This document shows positions 32,901 to 41,938 of a stretch of 64,000 bases of DNA, piece after piece. Under the pieces are notes generated by a model. It worked only from the letters and a program-made list of their open reading frames with translations, was not told the origin of the DNA and made no database searches. Positions within the stretch are counted from its first letter, which is position 1; every line of letters begins with the position of its first letter. The stretch is from Blastobasis lacticolella (Eukaryota; Arthropoda; Insecta; Lepidoptera; Blastobasidae). A program made the position numbers and the translations under genes. The stretch lies in assembly GCA_905147135.1 (NCBI GenBank), contig LR990048.1, positions 12,632,563 through 12,696,562 on the forward strand, written 5' to 3'.

Positions 32901-35764
32901 TACTTATAGATACTATCAAATAGGTATGTATAATTTAGGTTTAAGAACAGACTTCAAATTATTGTGATACATTGAAATTTATACGTATTACCTTCACAAA
33001 TGAATGAATAAATTTATAAATCAATATTAAATTGTCTATTTATATTGTGTCTAGCTACTGTTTGTATATTTGTTTTTAAAGTAGCTTATTATAATTTTAT
33101 TTCAAATATGTCACAATTATGATTTTTTAGTCGTAAGTGTATTGTGTAAATAGGTAAGGATAAATGTGTTGTGTCGTTGATTTGTGTTTGATTTAACCTG
33201 CCTTGTGTGTGTGTGGCTTTATGTGAAGTTGTGAACGTTTGGTTTGTTTTTGTTTCAAAGGGGCGAAGGTTATCATCCATTCCCAATATCACTTTGATTA
33301 AATTAGCTAGATTCTACGGTGATGACCTATGCGATATGACGATCCTCTCGAATCGAAAATATCAACCAAATTCCAGACCATAAAGGCGATACCTAAATAT
33401 CACAAGTATAAAATAGTAATGTTGATAGTATTACAGATTGCAGGTGCTGATAAGATATGTATGTACTCATAGTACTGGTAGATACATATTATATAGGTAA
33501 TAGTTTCCAGATCGCTCATACGTATCTAACATAGGTGACGGGCAGCGCCAACATCACCCTTCTACGCAAAACTATAGCTAGCATGATTTATAATGTAATT
33601 TAGTAGTAAGAAAACCAAACAAAAATAATTTTTATACATACCGGCAAAGTTGAATCTCGTCTCACACTCGATCAATGTAAAGCAGCAGGTATAAGGCCGC
33701 CATCCTCGAATTCGACCATTACCACAAATATATAATAAAGACGCACAGAAAACGATGTTCAACATTAACGGACAGTCGGAGGTCGTTGAGAATAAGCTTT
33801 TTGCTGCAAGATTTGATTGCATTATAGAATTAGGCCGCCAGGTCCTATTAAAGACAAGCGTGAACTCACCTCAGCATTTTTTATGCTGGGGTGAGTTCTA
33901 TAATTCGGCGTAAAACAATTTCGTACTATCGTTGTTTCGGTTAAAGTTTTCGATGTATTATAAATCGTACAAACAGCTTTAAAGCCCACGTAAGTAACCC
34001 GTGCTAGATGCATCATTATCAGCGAGGAGACCAATGCTGCCTACTGCGATCGAGTACATCCGTAGCAGCCATGGCATTTAAGATGAGGTTTGATGTGGTG
34101 CGTAAGCCCTTAGGGATCCGAAGGAAATAGGTGTCTAAACCTGCTGGTATTAGGCAAGTGGTCCCTATGCGCAATGGCGTTGATGGCGGGGAACCAGCCG
34201 AAGTGGAGAAGAACTAGTAGGAACGTGGAACTTGGCAGAAGCCGGGATTGCCCGCTAGGATGATGATGACACTAATGCTGCCAGCTAACGAGAGTAAAAA
34301 AGAGAGAATTTGGGGAACATATTTCAATCTGTGGTCTGAGAGTGAGCGATATCAATAAGATATTACGTATGGAAGAAGAAAAACCAGATATCACCTACGT
34401 AATGCTTACACATGGGGTACGTAGTAGTTGGTTGTTTTGCTATATATCTTACGTATGTAGCAAAAAAGATGATATCGCCCGATGGTGAGAGTGTGCGTAT
34501 ACCTAATAATGTTTCTCTAACCTGTTATTATCCCATTTTAAGTAAGTATTCAAAAATGGTGATTGGCTATCTGTCGTAGTTTGTGATTTCTCTGCGTTGG
34601 GTTTATTGTGATGTATTTTACATGCTTTGGAGTGTGGCTGCTTCTTACCGTAAGATATGTACATTTGTTTTTAATATTTCAACTACTTAGTTCCGCTAGT
34701 AATCTTGGTACTTAAGAACAAGCAGAAATTAACTTGTGTATGGTATCATTTCCAACTGCTTACATAATAAATTTATTTTCATAATATACCAGCGGATCCC
34801 CGGAGATTTCAACCGCGTGCAGTTTGAACCTCTGTTTACGCCAACTATCCCGCTAGCTCTTGTTTGTTTTTACCGGAATATGAAGTACACTATGTCATTC
34901 CAAAAATGTAGCTTCCTGTAAGAACTTCGAAATCGGTTCACTCCCTAGGTACTTTCAGATATTAAACCCGATTTACAAACCAATATATGACATTTTTTGA
35001 TAATATTATTACAATCATCTTAGCGTTAATGTCCCGGTTGCGCTCTCGAGCACGAGGGCCTGGGGTCAGCCTTGACCGTGATCCAGTATTTGGTAAATTA
35101 GATAATTACAGTGGAGCGACTGCCATCCAACCTCCGTGACTCTGCTACCAGTGAAACCTGACCAGATTGGATCATGATTACACTGAATGTGCAGGTTTTA
35201 TAAGGATGTTTTCCCTCACCGGTTAGTGTTCGAATGTACATAACTCAGAAAAAAGTAATTGGTACAAGGCCGCAGTGGGATTCGAACCCGGTACCTCTGG
35301 CTTGCGAGTCGAATACCTTTACCACTAGGCCACCGACGCTCCTAATAAGTCTATTTATTTAGGTATCTGTGGGTAATACTTATGAATAACGTGCTCTACG
35401 TTTGCTATTTTCTATTGAAACATACTTTGCACCATATTAAGAAACTATAGCCAACACTCCACTATATGCAGATCACAATCCTGTCACACCGCCCATCCCA
35501 ATTCCAGGTTACATGACAGTCGGGTCGACACTGCCGGGTGAAATAATCACTGGTCTCAGCAAAGACGGGACGCCCGCGTCACCACTCTCCCGAATCTCCG
35601 AGAGGCTGGTAGTAGACGCGCTACGGCGGGCCAGCCTGACCCATCGACCCTCAATCGTGAAGTACCCCTCAAACTACTTCAACACCAACGAGGAGCCATC
35701 CTCGTCATCCAGCGAAGAAGAGGTGGTTGATAAAATGAAGCGGGGCTCCAAACTTATACCTTAA
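13617..35764 (+). CDS. Irk: Inward-rectifier potassium channel gene (Irk/Kir family), three-exon model
   Basis: Encodes a two-transmembrane inward-rectifier K+ channel subunit; the family forms tetramers in the plasma membrane and sets resting potential and K+ transport. Model: join 13617-13909, 26150-27207, 35508-35764. Exon 1 ends in phase 2 and the core exon accepts phase 2; the core exon ends in phase 1 and the last exon accepts phase 1, so 1608 nt give 535 residues plus stop. Approximate residues: N-terminal tail 1-98, slide helix region 117-145, TM1 150-174, filter TIGYG 217-221, TM2 233-257, cytoplasmic domain from 258. C197 and C229 match the conserved extracellular cysteine pair. Q247 replaces the Asp of strong rectifiers, and the linker is PKHR rather than PKKR. 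Introns are 12.2 and 8.3 kb. Which insect Irk orthologue this is cannot be told by eye. Family assignment is very secure; the joining of exon 1 and the last exon rests on phase, splice sites and strand. Confidence 0.85.
14145..14395 (+). repeat. Dispersed repeat family 3
   Basis: Begins with a (CAT)n-like run, then cacagcctataatagtccac; ends near tttgccggactcttcgcgg. Located 240 bases into intron 1 of the first Irk gene. Confidence 0.6.
16152..16371. mobile_element. MITE family A
   Basis: gagctctatttttgaaccgc at the left and aatttaaaaatagagcccct at the right, with an inner palindrome ataaactctttattaataat near 16290-16325. Confidence 0.65.
16785..17020 (+). repeat. Dispersed repeat family 5
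   Basis: gcagaaaaagtcggatagcc, ttcgggagctacgatgacac and gtcgggggttaaaaa. A second copy is at 20218-20455. Class unknown. Confidence 0.5.
17256..17440 (+). repeat. Dispersed repeat family 4, poly(A)-tailed
   Basis: cagtgtttcctttggactat, gtgttgctgatgtccatagg and tcaggtggcccgcttgcctg followed by an A-run. Other copies are at 24275-24465, 8920-9035 and a decayed one at 60595-60850. The A-rich end suggests a retroposed 3' UTR. This copy is nested in the hAT element. Confidence 0.55.
17648..17725. repeat. Stem-loop with 28-bp arms inside the hAT element
   Basis: Arms 17648-17675 and 17698-17725 (core TTCCGGGTTTCCTAC) pair with about two mismatches around a 22-base loop. The geometry resembles a pre-miRNA hairpin but is equally explained by a small foldback element. 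Confidence 0.6.
19453..19785 (+). repeat. Dispersed repeat family 3, interrupted
   Basis: The usual copy is split: after gatcgcagtgttaaatataa about 130 unrelated bases (19570-19695) intervene before attagtcgccttgtacgaca resumes. Confidence 0.55.
20218..20455 (+). repeat. Dispersed repeat family 5
   Basis: gacagaaaaagtcggctaac through ttcgggagctacgacgccaa to atcagggattaaaaacag; matches 16785-17020. Confidence 0.5.
20505..20940 (-). mobile_element. LINE 3' end (CR1/Jockey-like), minus strand
   Basis: Minus-strand frame ending at 20800 gives LTLWNSLPHEIRDST then FKKRVKEHYL, homologous in pattern to the end of the 23667-24270 copy. The 3' UTR extends to a (TTTA)n-flanked end near 20510. Short CATA/CATAC repeats occupy 20755-20800. 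Confidence 0.65.
20941..21058 (+). mobile_element. LINE 3' UTR fragment, plus strand
   Basis: Contains gggataagctcgcctttgta and ttttgtgcaataaagag, the same 3' UTR signature seen on the minus strand near 23750. It is back to back with the preceding copy. Confidence 0.5.
22129..22255. mobile_element. Small foldback element
   Basis: 33-base arms (22129-22161 and 22223-22255) sharing tgccaccaacttatct and cagtagac, about four mismatches, around a 61-base centre. Confidence 0.6.
22429..22670 (-). mobile_element. tRNA-derived SINE, family 1, near full length
   Basis: Reverse complement of the 8231-8482 copy with the same head (gcccggccgggaatcgaaccc on the plus strand) and the same body and tail. 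A few extra bases (gggcat) disturb the head. Confidence 0.7.
23667..24270 (-). mobile_element. LINE 3' end (CR1/Jockey-like), minus strand
   Basis: On the minus strand the end of a reverse-transcriptase ORF (stop at 24048) reads YGKSFRVYAARLWNSLPDDI and FKDLLKKHF, the usual last residues of such LINEs. It is followed by a 3' UTR with AATAAAG and a poly(A) tail (plus-strand T-run 23667-23687). An (AT)n tract splits the 3' UTR at about 23930-23974. Only about 72 codons of ORF survive. Confidence 0.7.
23930..23974. repeat. (AT)n microsatellite
   Basis: About 22 uninterrupted AT dinucleotides within the LINE 3' UTR. Confidence 0.9.
24275..24465 (+). repeat. Dispersed repeat family 4
   Basis: Same phrases as 17256-17440 (cagtgtttcctttgaactat, gcacgcttgcctgtttgtct). 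Confidence 0.55.
25560..25737 (+). promoter_or_regulatory. CpG-rich block, probable alternative promoter and 5' leader
   Basis: Roughly 180 bases very rich in G, C and CpG inside an otherwise AT-rich intron, running directly into the alternative first coding exon at 25738. No TATA box is visible. The abrupt base-composition change and position suggest a TSS and 5' UTR for the short Irk isoform; this is inference. Confidence 0.45.
25738..25871 (+). CDS. Irk: Irk (+) alternative first exon (short N-terminus)
   Basis: Starts at ATG 25738 in good context (gcaccATGC) and encodes 44 residues plus two bases. The peptide is hydrophilic, with an LLPDDWLKVKTV stretch and a later YYPTVTKR end, and no signal or membrane segment. 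Ending the exon at 25871 (AAG AG|GTTCGA) gives phase 2, exactly what the core exon at 26150 needs, so 134+1058+257 nt make 482 residues plus stop. The donor is weak at positions +3 to +6, the main doubt. Unspliced, the frame runs to a stop at 25941. It lies 278 bases before the core exon, so this would be a short-intron isoform from an internal promoter. Confidence 0.6.
26150..27207 (+). CDS. Irk: Irk (+) core exon: whole pore and cytoplasmic domain
   Basis: A single exon carries about 353 residues of the channel. Acceptor tgtccacag|G ends at 26149; donor ATCG|GTGAGT at 27207/27208 is near-perfect. In order: basic juxtamembrane segment, KNGECNI, slide-helix [15 protein letters not shown]1, outer loop with Cys, filter TIGYG, TM2 with QSIVG and IQAF, then RPKHRTQTLLFSKYAVV (PIP2-linker equivalent), LRKSHI, TKEGE, EIVVILEG, SSYTTSEIMWGHRF, VDYSKF and TPLCSAKEL, all hallmark Kir blocks. 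The paralogue on the other strand splits the same region over six exons, so introns were lost here or gained there. No frameshift or internal stop. Confidence 0.95.
26150..27278 (+). CDS. Irk: Irk (+) alternative terminal form by read-through of the core exon donor
   Basis: If the donor at 27208 is not used, the frame continues 23 more codons to TAA at 27276-27278, adding a Gly-rich tail GGSGGGWLYLQNPR. An AATAAA at 27876-27881 could serve this shorter transcript. The result would be 473 residues with the long N-terminus or 420 with the short one, lacking the Ser/Glu-rich tail of the spliced form. Since the donor is strong, this may simply be unspliced sequence. Confidence 0.35.
27876..27881 (+). 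terminator. Candidate polyadenylation signal AATAAA for the read-through Irk form
   Basis: A canonical AATAAA lies about 600 bases after the read-through stop at 27278, in AT-rich sequence that could be 3' UTR. It is not needed for the form spliced to 35508. Confidence 0.3.
29384..29641 (-). mobile_element. SINE family 2, head missing
   Basis: Covers the 3' end through the tgagttacgtacattagttg body; the tRNA-like head is lost. Located in intron 2 of the first Irk gene. Confidence 0.6.
30134..30240 (+). mobile_element. SINE family 1, 3' half
   Basis: Only the agtacaagctttgcttagtt body and TTTA tail are present. It matches 8395-8482 almost base for base. Confidence 0.65.
33862..33898. repeat. 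16-bp hairpin
   Basis: GAACTCACCTCAGCAT pairs with 33883-33898 with one mismatch, 5-base loop. Too short for a pre-miRNA. Confidence 0.6.
35013..35343 (-). mobile_element. SINE family 2, near full length
   Basis: The head on the minus strand (cctagtggtaaaggtattcg, ggttcgaatcccactgcgg) has an intact B box. It lies 165 bases before the last exon of the first Irk gene. Confidence 0.65.
35508..35764 (+). CDS. Irk: Irk (+) last exon, C-terminal tail
   Basis: Acceptor is a pyrimidine-rich ccaattccag|G ending at 35507. The exon supplies two bases to complete a Gly codon split with the core exon, then 84 residues to TAA at 35762-35764. The tail is hydrophilic, with LPGEIITGLSKDG, SRISERLVVDALRRAS and a run of five Ser followed by EEEVVDKMKRGSK. 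It probably holds phosphorylation or partner-binding sites; no ER or PDZ motif is evident at the extreme end (KLIP). Exact phase closure with 27207 supports the join. Confidence 0.75.
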
Positions 35765-35835
35765 TTCTTATAGGAGTTCTTACTTGACTAAGTGTCCTGT
35801 GTGGCCGCTGATATTAAAGGTACCAATCAGTGTCA

Positions 35836-35987
35836 GGGCCCTATTTTTGAACCGCTCGCATCAACGCGAGCGCTCGCTTGCGCTACCTATCTTCTTCACA
35901 CTCATGGTAAATTGTTTGGGATAGAAAAGATAGGCATAAGAAGGCGAGCGCTTGCGTGGATGCGAGCGATTCAAAAGTAGAGCCCCT
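35836..35987. mobile_element. MITE family A in the presumed 3' UTR of the first Irk gene
   Basis: gggccctatttttgaaccgc to gcgattcaaaagtagagccc. Strong inner arms rich in GCGAGCG would fold into a long hairpin in RNA. Starts 72 bases after the stop codon. Confidence 0.65.
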
Positions 35988-36353
35988 GGGTTTTTTTTTC
36001 CGTTGAGTAACACACAAAGGATGTGACTTAACGTGAAACTCATTTTCTTTTTTCGCGAATTTCATAATTTCACAATTTTAATATCAGCAGCACCCATATT
36101 CATGTGTAAAAGGCCACTTTACGGAAATACTGACGTGCCTATGAGAGCACACGTAGACTGAACACAAAAAGCGCCTTGTTATGGTTGGTTGTCAGCCACT
36201 GGAGGCCAGTGTGTTTCAGTTTTGCCATGCGTCAAGTGTATCTGACAGTGGCTATTTTAGCTGTCATAACCTAGAGTTGGAATGACAACTGTCAGATAAA
36301 TCTGACGTACCTACAACATATGCCAGACAGATTTTTTTAAAACCCTCTATATT

Positions 36354-36482
36354 GGGGCCTTATTTTTGAACCGCTCGCATCAATGCGAGCGCTCCCGTGC
36401 TCTACCTGTGTCTTTCATATTCGTGGTTTGTTGCTAGAGATAGAAAAAAACAGGCATTAGAAGGCGAGCGCTCGCGTGGATA
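36354..36482. mobile_element. MITE family A, right end missing
   Basis: ggggccttatttttgaaccg at the left and the inner arm gcgagcgctcgcgtggatac; it is then interrupted by the next copy. Confidence 0.55.
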
Positions 36483-36486
36483 CCCT

Positions 36487-36708
36487 GAGGCCCTATTTTT
36501 GAACCGCTCGCCTCGATTCGAACGGTTATCCATGTTGATTTTGGGCATGGAAAATTCACTATTTTGATGCTTGACGCTGTTTTAGCCAATGTTAACCGTT
36601 CGCTTACAGTGGTGCCAATATAATTTAAAAAATATTGAACTTCTCTAGCCGAAAATCCAAATTGAAAACCTTTCGACTGGAGGCAAGCGGTTCAAAAATA
36701 AAACCCCA
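36487..36708. mobile_element. MITE family A
   Basis: gaggccctatttttgaaccg to caagcggttcaaaaataaaa, cccc. Abuts the previous copy. Confidence 0.65.
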
Positions 36709-37811
36709 GGACGTGTGTAAGACGCATTATTGCGCACATTATATTTTATGCGGAGATAGAGTCCACGTAGGTACTTGTAACCAAATCAACGTAATACGTA
36801 TTTTAAAATAACGGACCTTCAAGAGATCTTTGTTATTGAAAATGATTGATTGGTCGACTAATTATAAGACAAGCTGCTATAGATAAGCATACGTAGCCAA
36901 ACATTATGCGTAAACAAGTAAAATTGTGATAAAAATAGTTATCTTGTTAATCTAGTAGGTATAGGCAATTATTGCACTATTCGAATAGTTATATTAATAT
37001 TATTACATATGTAATATTAGAGAATAACAGAATAGGTAACTAAGTTCATGCATTAATTTTTAACTGATTTTATCTATGGTAACGCTAACGATATTTAAGT
37101 AATCTAATTTAACAAGCCTATTAATAATAGCATTATTTATTTAAAAATTAATATAGCAACGTAAGTTTTAAAAAATTAAGATTTCGATCAGCAAAGGTAG
37201 TGTAAGCAGGATGGGTAAAATTGAAAGTCTCATGACAAATTATAAATACAATTTAATACCCTTCTGTATAAATCTCTTGGGCAACAATAATAAACATTTC
37301 ATTTATTGGATCACAAACTGCGGCGCCCGCGCCGCTAGGCCCCTGACATCGCAAATAATTAATAACTAAATTGATTTGCATAGTTTCACAAAAATATATT
37401 CCTTATATTAAGAAGTTGTACGTATATAAATGGTAGGTATCTATATTATAAATACTAATATAACTATGATCGCTAGTTTTATAAATTCCAGGAAATCGTA
37501 TTAAAAGTATTAGTAAAACCAACACTAAAGATTTATGTGTATTATTTCTTTAGGATAATATGAAAATACAACTAAGTAATATACAACTAAATTGCATTTG
37601 TTTTATTATAATCCAAAAAGCTGACATAAAGACGCCTACATAGAAAAGCACTATAATAAAAATGTTTGACACTTACATTTTGTCTATACTAGCTACTACA
37701 GTTTGAAACAATTTCCAATTCCATTGCAGGGAAGAAGAATGATAATAATAGTAACAACATAGCCATAAATGATCAGCCAATGTGATCGGGGTGATTTTCT
37801 GACAGCTACTT

Positions 37812-38062
37812 TAAAAAGTAAAAAGTGTAGTTCGGCGTGCCTCACTAGATGGCGCTGCTTAGACAGGATTCTCGAGTATTGAATTTGGTAATCGAAGTTT
37901 CTCGGAAATTTATTTCGAAAAAATTATTCAGGTTTAGTACCTTAAAGCGCAAAATGTCATTTTTATCCATGTGACGGTTCCGTTGTGATTTATTTGTGAG
38001 AATAGTGTTTAATCAACGCCATCTATTACAGTTATTTGAACTATTTTTACTTTTTAATCTAA
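37812..38062. mobile_element. Possible MITE with 22-base inverted ends
   Basis: ttaaaaagtaaaaagtgtag at the left and tatttttactttttaatct at the right are imperfect complements; inner gatggcgc/gcgccatc-like words also face each other. Weak case. Confidence 0.35.
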
Positions 38063-38855
38063 TTCTCATCATAGCACATGCCAATCCCCGGGCTCAATTA
38101 GACAATTCTTTTTAATTTCCAGCTAAAATATCTATTTTTGAGATTTTGTCATTAAGTAGGTATATGGTATAATCGAGAAAACGAGTATCAAACGATGATT
38201 CTATAGTGATTGCAAGCAATTGAATATTACAAAATTTATTGAATCAATTTTCTATGTACAATAGGTATGCCTTTGTTTACAAAGCTTACAATAAGCCTGG
38301 AATCTAAGTACCTACGTAATTTACTTGATTTGTATTAAGAAGCAAGAAAATACAATTTAGGTACTTACTAATTTGCATCATATCTACTTTTACAACGACT
38401 TACGTACCTCAGTGCAGACTTTTTTAATACTAATATTTAGCAAGGTGTTTACATACATTTTTATATAAGTTTGTATCGCGTCAACAGAATTTGGAGTTCA
38501 TCCAATGAAATAAATACGCGCAATAAATATATGAAAGCTATATGCGTGTATGTAAATCAATCACAAGACACATCGAAGCTATATGTAATGTAAAAACAGG
38601 GGCCTTTCACTTCATTTCAACACATAATAGGCATCAGTATATTAATTGTATAGCTCTACCTTTAGTCATACTACAGATAGAATATTACAGCTATTTAATT
38701 CGGATTTCGAATTGTCTACAAAAGGCTGCGGAGACTTACATTACAGTTTAATATGAGTTTAATACTGCGATTGAAAAAGAAAGGATTTATTCTACAAAAA
38801 GCTAAAAAGTGTGAGCTTCATAAGCCACCTGTCACCAGTAATTTGTCGGTTACAT

Positions 38856-39148
38856 GAAACTGTTTTACCCATGGTATGATGGATGTTCTACAGATAAAAC
38901 AATGACCGAATTCGAAATGTTGGCTAAGGTATAGTCAAATACCGGCCTAAAAGAACAAGCTCTACAATCTAGGCAAGAAAAAATAACATTATTCCTGAAC
39001 CTTAACTTTATTCGCCAAGAAATAATTGTGTTTTATCTTGCCTAGATTGTAGAGCTTCTAGATATTTGACTATAACTCTATAAGACAAAATTTCGAAGTC
39101 GGTCGTTGTTTCAGGAGTGCGATAAAATCCATGAGTAAAACAGTTTTC
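38856..39148. mobile_element. Foldback (hairpin) element
   Basis: Arms pair over almost the full length: gaaactgttttacccatgg at 38856 with its complement ending at 39148, tagtcaaata near 38931 with tatttgacta near 39063, and agctctacaatctaggcaag with its exact complement near 39037. The centre is 38982-39032. No coding capacity. Confidence 0.7.
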
Positions 39149-39180
39149 TATATTTTGACGGTAAGTGTAAGTATTTTCAT

Positions 39181-39738
39181 ATAGGTTGTAAACAAATTCC
39201 TGTATGTATAAAAATCTCTACATTCAATATCCCTCAATGACTGTAATATAAATTTGAGTGAATGTATCTACTGAGATTTTGTAATATGAAAGCTTTATTT
39301 ATGGTTTTTCTGCAATTATTATAACGTAGGTATATCGTCTCCGCAACTAATATTTCTAATATTATTCACTAAATAAATACTTGGTCTAATGACAACCCTG
39401 CTTGGTAATTTATTAGGAAGCTCTACTGCTGGAATATAGACGATGTGGCATTTCTAAATGTATACAATATTACGGTATTTATAATAAACGTCAAACATTT
39501 AGTAGGGAAGTTACGTATTATGTTTATTATTTGTTTAATTAAAGTACAATGCGAAATATTTAAGAGTAAATATTTAACTTTTTTAACTATATACATGTCT
39601 ACTAAATGCTCTATTGCACTTTTATTCTTCGCAAAATACGAAAATACTTTTACATGATTTAAAATGTTATGCTGAAAATTTACTTAAGCATTTTCAAATA
39701 GGTTGTAAACAAATTCCTGTATGTATAAAAATCTCTAC
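39181..39738 (+). repeat. Pair of 41-base identical direct repeats
   Basis: ataggttgtaaacaaattcc to ctctac occurs at 39181-39221 and again at 39698-39738, with similar bases before each. About 476 bases without recognisable content lie between. Confidence 0.65.
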
Positions 39739-40099
39739 TACCTAAACCTACCAACTGCTTTCTAAATTGGTAACTTCAGCACCAGACTCCTGGAAACTTA
39801 TCTAATCAGACATACTAACTTTACAACTCTACATTGTCTCTAAATTGCTCTACAAGTCGTCTATATCCACTCTACAATTCTCTATGCTCTCTGTAGAGAA
39901 AGCGACGCGGGTGTTCTTTCTCCTCAAGTGGTGGGTTACCTCGGAGTTGCGTTCGCAAAGCGGACGTCAGGCCGGGTCGGCCTCTGGAGACGTGACCAGG
40001 ATAGGGATCACAGGTATCTCCTCCTCTTTGATGCTCAACTCGCTTGGACATCTGGAAGGGATACAACATAACATATAGTATACTGAGTTTTTGTACACT

Positions 40100-40240
40100 A
40101 TGAACTGGAAGACGCAGCGTTGGTAGGCCTCCCACTAGGTGGACCGACGATCTGGTAAATTTCGCAGATACCAGCTGGATGCGGAAGGCATAAGACCGAC
40201 CTTTGTAGAGATATCCGGGGAAGCCGTACTATGATGGCAA
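40100..40240 (+). mobile_element. Decayed RTE-like LINE C-terminal fragment
   Basis: Reads GRRSVGRPPTRWTDDLVNFA then WMRKA, stop, DRPL, stop: the typical W..AQDR..W end of RTE-type ORFs, broken by at least two stop codons. Confidence 0.55.
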
Positions 40241-41343
40241 TATGTAAAAAAACCTCTATTTATTCTAGGTTCAGTATGTTAAAGTTATCCGACATTTTCA
40301 GAAAATAAATAATTAAAGATAAGTACTTGCACCCTAAACTATTTAAGGGACCATTCTTTCCGCTATTTTTTTGTTATAAATTTTACTGCAAAACCGTAAC
40401 GCTATTAATCTTAAAAATATTTATAAAGCTTCGAAGATGTCATTGGAGTAGCATATTTGACAGGAAAAAATGACGGAAAGATTGGACTCATAATAAAACA
40501 GAAGTGAGGGGTGAAAGTTACAAGCGGCGATGCTCTTGCCACCGCGTGGCGCTGTTTGCTAGATAAAGTCATCAAAAACTTATTCAGTAGCTTTATTTGG
40601 AATTAATGTAACTATAACCTCGAGGCTCGAACCTACCCAAGACTACATACCAGGAATCACCAATGTAAAATTAGTTTACCACCACACAAGCTCGTCGAAT
40701 AATGATTTCATTGTTAAAAGATACCATTTTTTTTGTAGAGCCAAGCCCCTATTCTACAAATCCTACTTCTTAGTTAAAAAAGAAGAAAAATTATTCGATT
40801 TCTTGCATAAGAAGAGTCCTATATAAATTAATAACGTATTTTGGAAACTCTGAAATAATTATCGAAAATGACTCTATATATTGAACAAACCACGATGCAT
40901 CGAAAAGTGCAGAACCAACTTTTCCAATTTTTCGGTCGCTAAATTCGAAAAGTTATGACTTGTGCACCACGAAAATAATATTTTGGGTTTGTTAAATCAG
41001 TCGAAAAGTTAATTTTAACTTAGCTTTTATATTACGCGCCTTTACATAAACATGAGTTACGTAATTTGATTTGATATGTAACAACATCACACACGTAACA
41101 TTTCAAATCTAGATTCATTGTGTCACTACTCGGTATTACCAACAATAAATTGTGTTCGTACGTTATCTGCTAAGGTAACAGGAAAACCAGTAATAGAAAC
41201 AACGCTTCGTTTCTTAGAAGGGAACTATTTATCCAAAGGAAATCGGCGCGCGGAAAATGTTACGATTTCTCCTGGTTGGTACATTTTCTGTCAATGCCAG
41301 TCGTCGGTGGATTTAGATGGAAATCGTTAAGGTAAGAACATGA

Positions 41344-41425
41344 CGGTTCAACCTGAGTGGTTCAGCGGTCAAAATGCCTTTCTGCCACGTAGAGGCCCCA
41401 GATTCGAGAATAATTTAAAAAGCAA
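41344..41425 (+). mobile_element. SINE family 1, degraded head
   Basis: aacctgagtggttcagcggtc and a decayed B box (agattcgag) resemble the tRNA-like head; the body is absent. It lies just downstream of the second Irk gene's stop codon, in the opposite orientation. Confidence 0.4.
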
Positions 41426-41534
41426 TGACTTACAGCACCTTGTTTATCAACAAGAGAAAGAAACGTAAATAAAATGTTTTCCTTCCTACCGACCTTTCTA
41501 ACATTATAGCTCTCACATATACAAGGGGAAATAC

Positions 41535-41938
41535 TTACTTCTTTATCTTATGGTCGTGATCATGGCCTGTCCCTGCATGCCCGATGCCGTTTGGGGTCAG
41601 ACCATGTACATGCTTCTTCATGCTAGCGTGACTATGGCTTCTATGCATATGCGCATGGCCGTTGGAATGAGTATGGCCTTCTTTAGTTTCGGGATTCTTA
41701 TTCTCAGTACTTTTGGTTAATTCTTGTCCACCTTCTACGGCTAGATGTGTATGGCTTGTGTTTCTGGATTTCTCATTAATGTTTTGGACAAAATTGTTCT
41801 GAGCCATCAGTCTGTTCTCTCGGACTCTGGCCTCTGGGATCTTGATCTCGATGTGTTCGTCGAGAGATATGGAGTCGACGGAGCTAAGGTCTAGGGTGTC
41901 GTTGGAGAAAGTCTTCGGAATGGTACCCAGCATACGGT
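41535..41938 (-). CDS. Irk: Irk (-) exon 7, C-terminal tail with histidine-rich end
   Basis: Acceptor ccattgcag ends at 41939; one base from exon 6 plus AC completes Asp380. Residues 381-513 then run to TAA at 41535. The first part is acidic ([20 protein letters not shown]). The last 46 residues contain 13 histidines, in patterns such as [16 protein letters not shown] and GHDHDHK, ending KIKK. Such runs bind divalent metals in other proteins; here that is only an inference. The KIKK end resembles a lysine-based ER-retrieval signal (KxKxx-like), not an exact match. Confidence 0.88.

Larger units (their letters stand above)
27279..35012 (+). other. Intron 2 of the first Irk gene (most of it)
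   Basis: AT-rich, with a family 2 SINE, a family 1 SINE half, a possible TE scrap with paired ggtatccgg/ccggatatcc words at 30395-30480, a tRNA-head scrap at 30645-30688, and a hairpin at 33862. 31768-31971 is open but has no clear splice sites or family. Otherwise nothing recognised. Confidence 0.5.
35988..41534. other. Between the convergent Irk genes
   Basis: Contains MITE, foldback and LINE scraps as listed and presumably both 3' UTRs. Plus-strand TTTATT (minus-strand AATAAA) occurs at about 40258 and 40588, candidates for the second gene's polyadenylation signal. A plus-strand AATAAA at about 37288 is a candidate for the first. Confidence 0.45.

Noticed and set aside
33862..33898. Hairpin as a miRNA precursor
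   Set aside because: The 16-bp stem with a 5-base loop is too short for Dicer processing.
13909..35508. Direct joining of exon 1 (13909) to the last exon (35508)
   Set aside because: Phases do not match (2 out, needs 1); inserting the core exon 26150-27207 resolves both phases.
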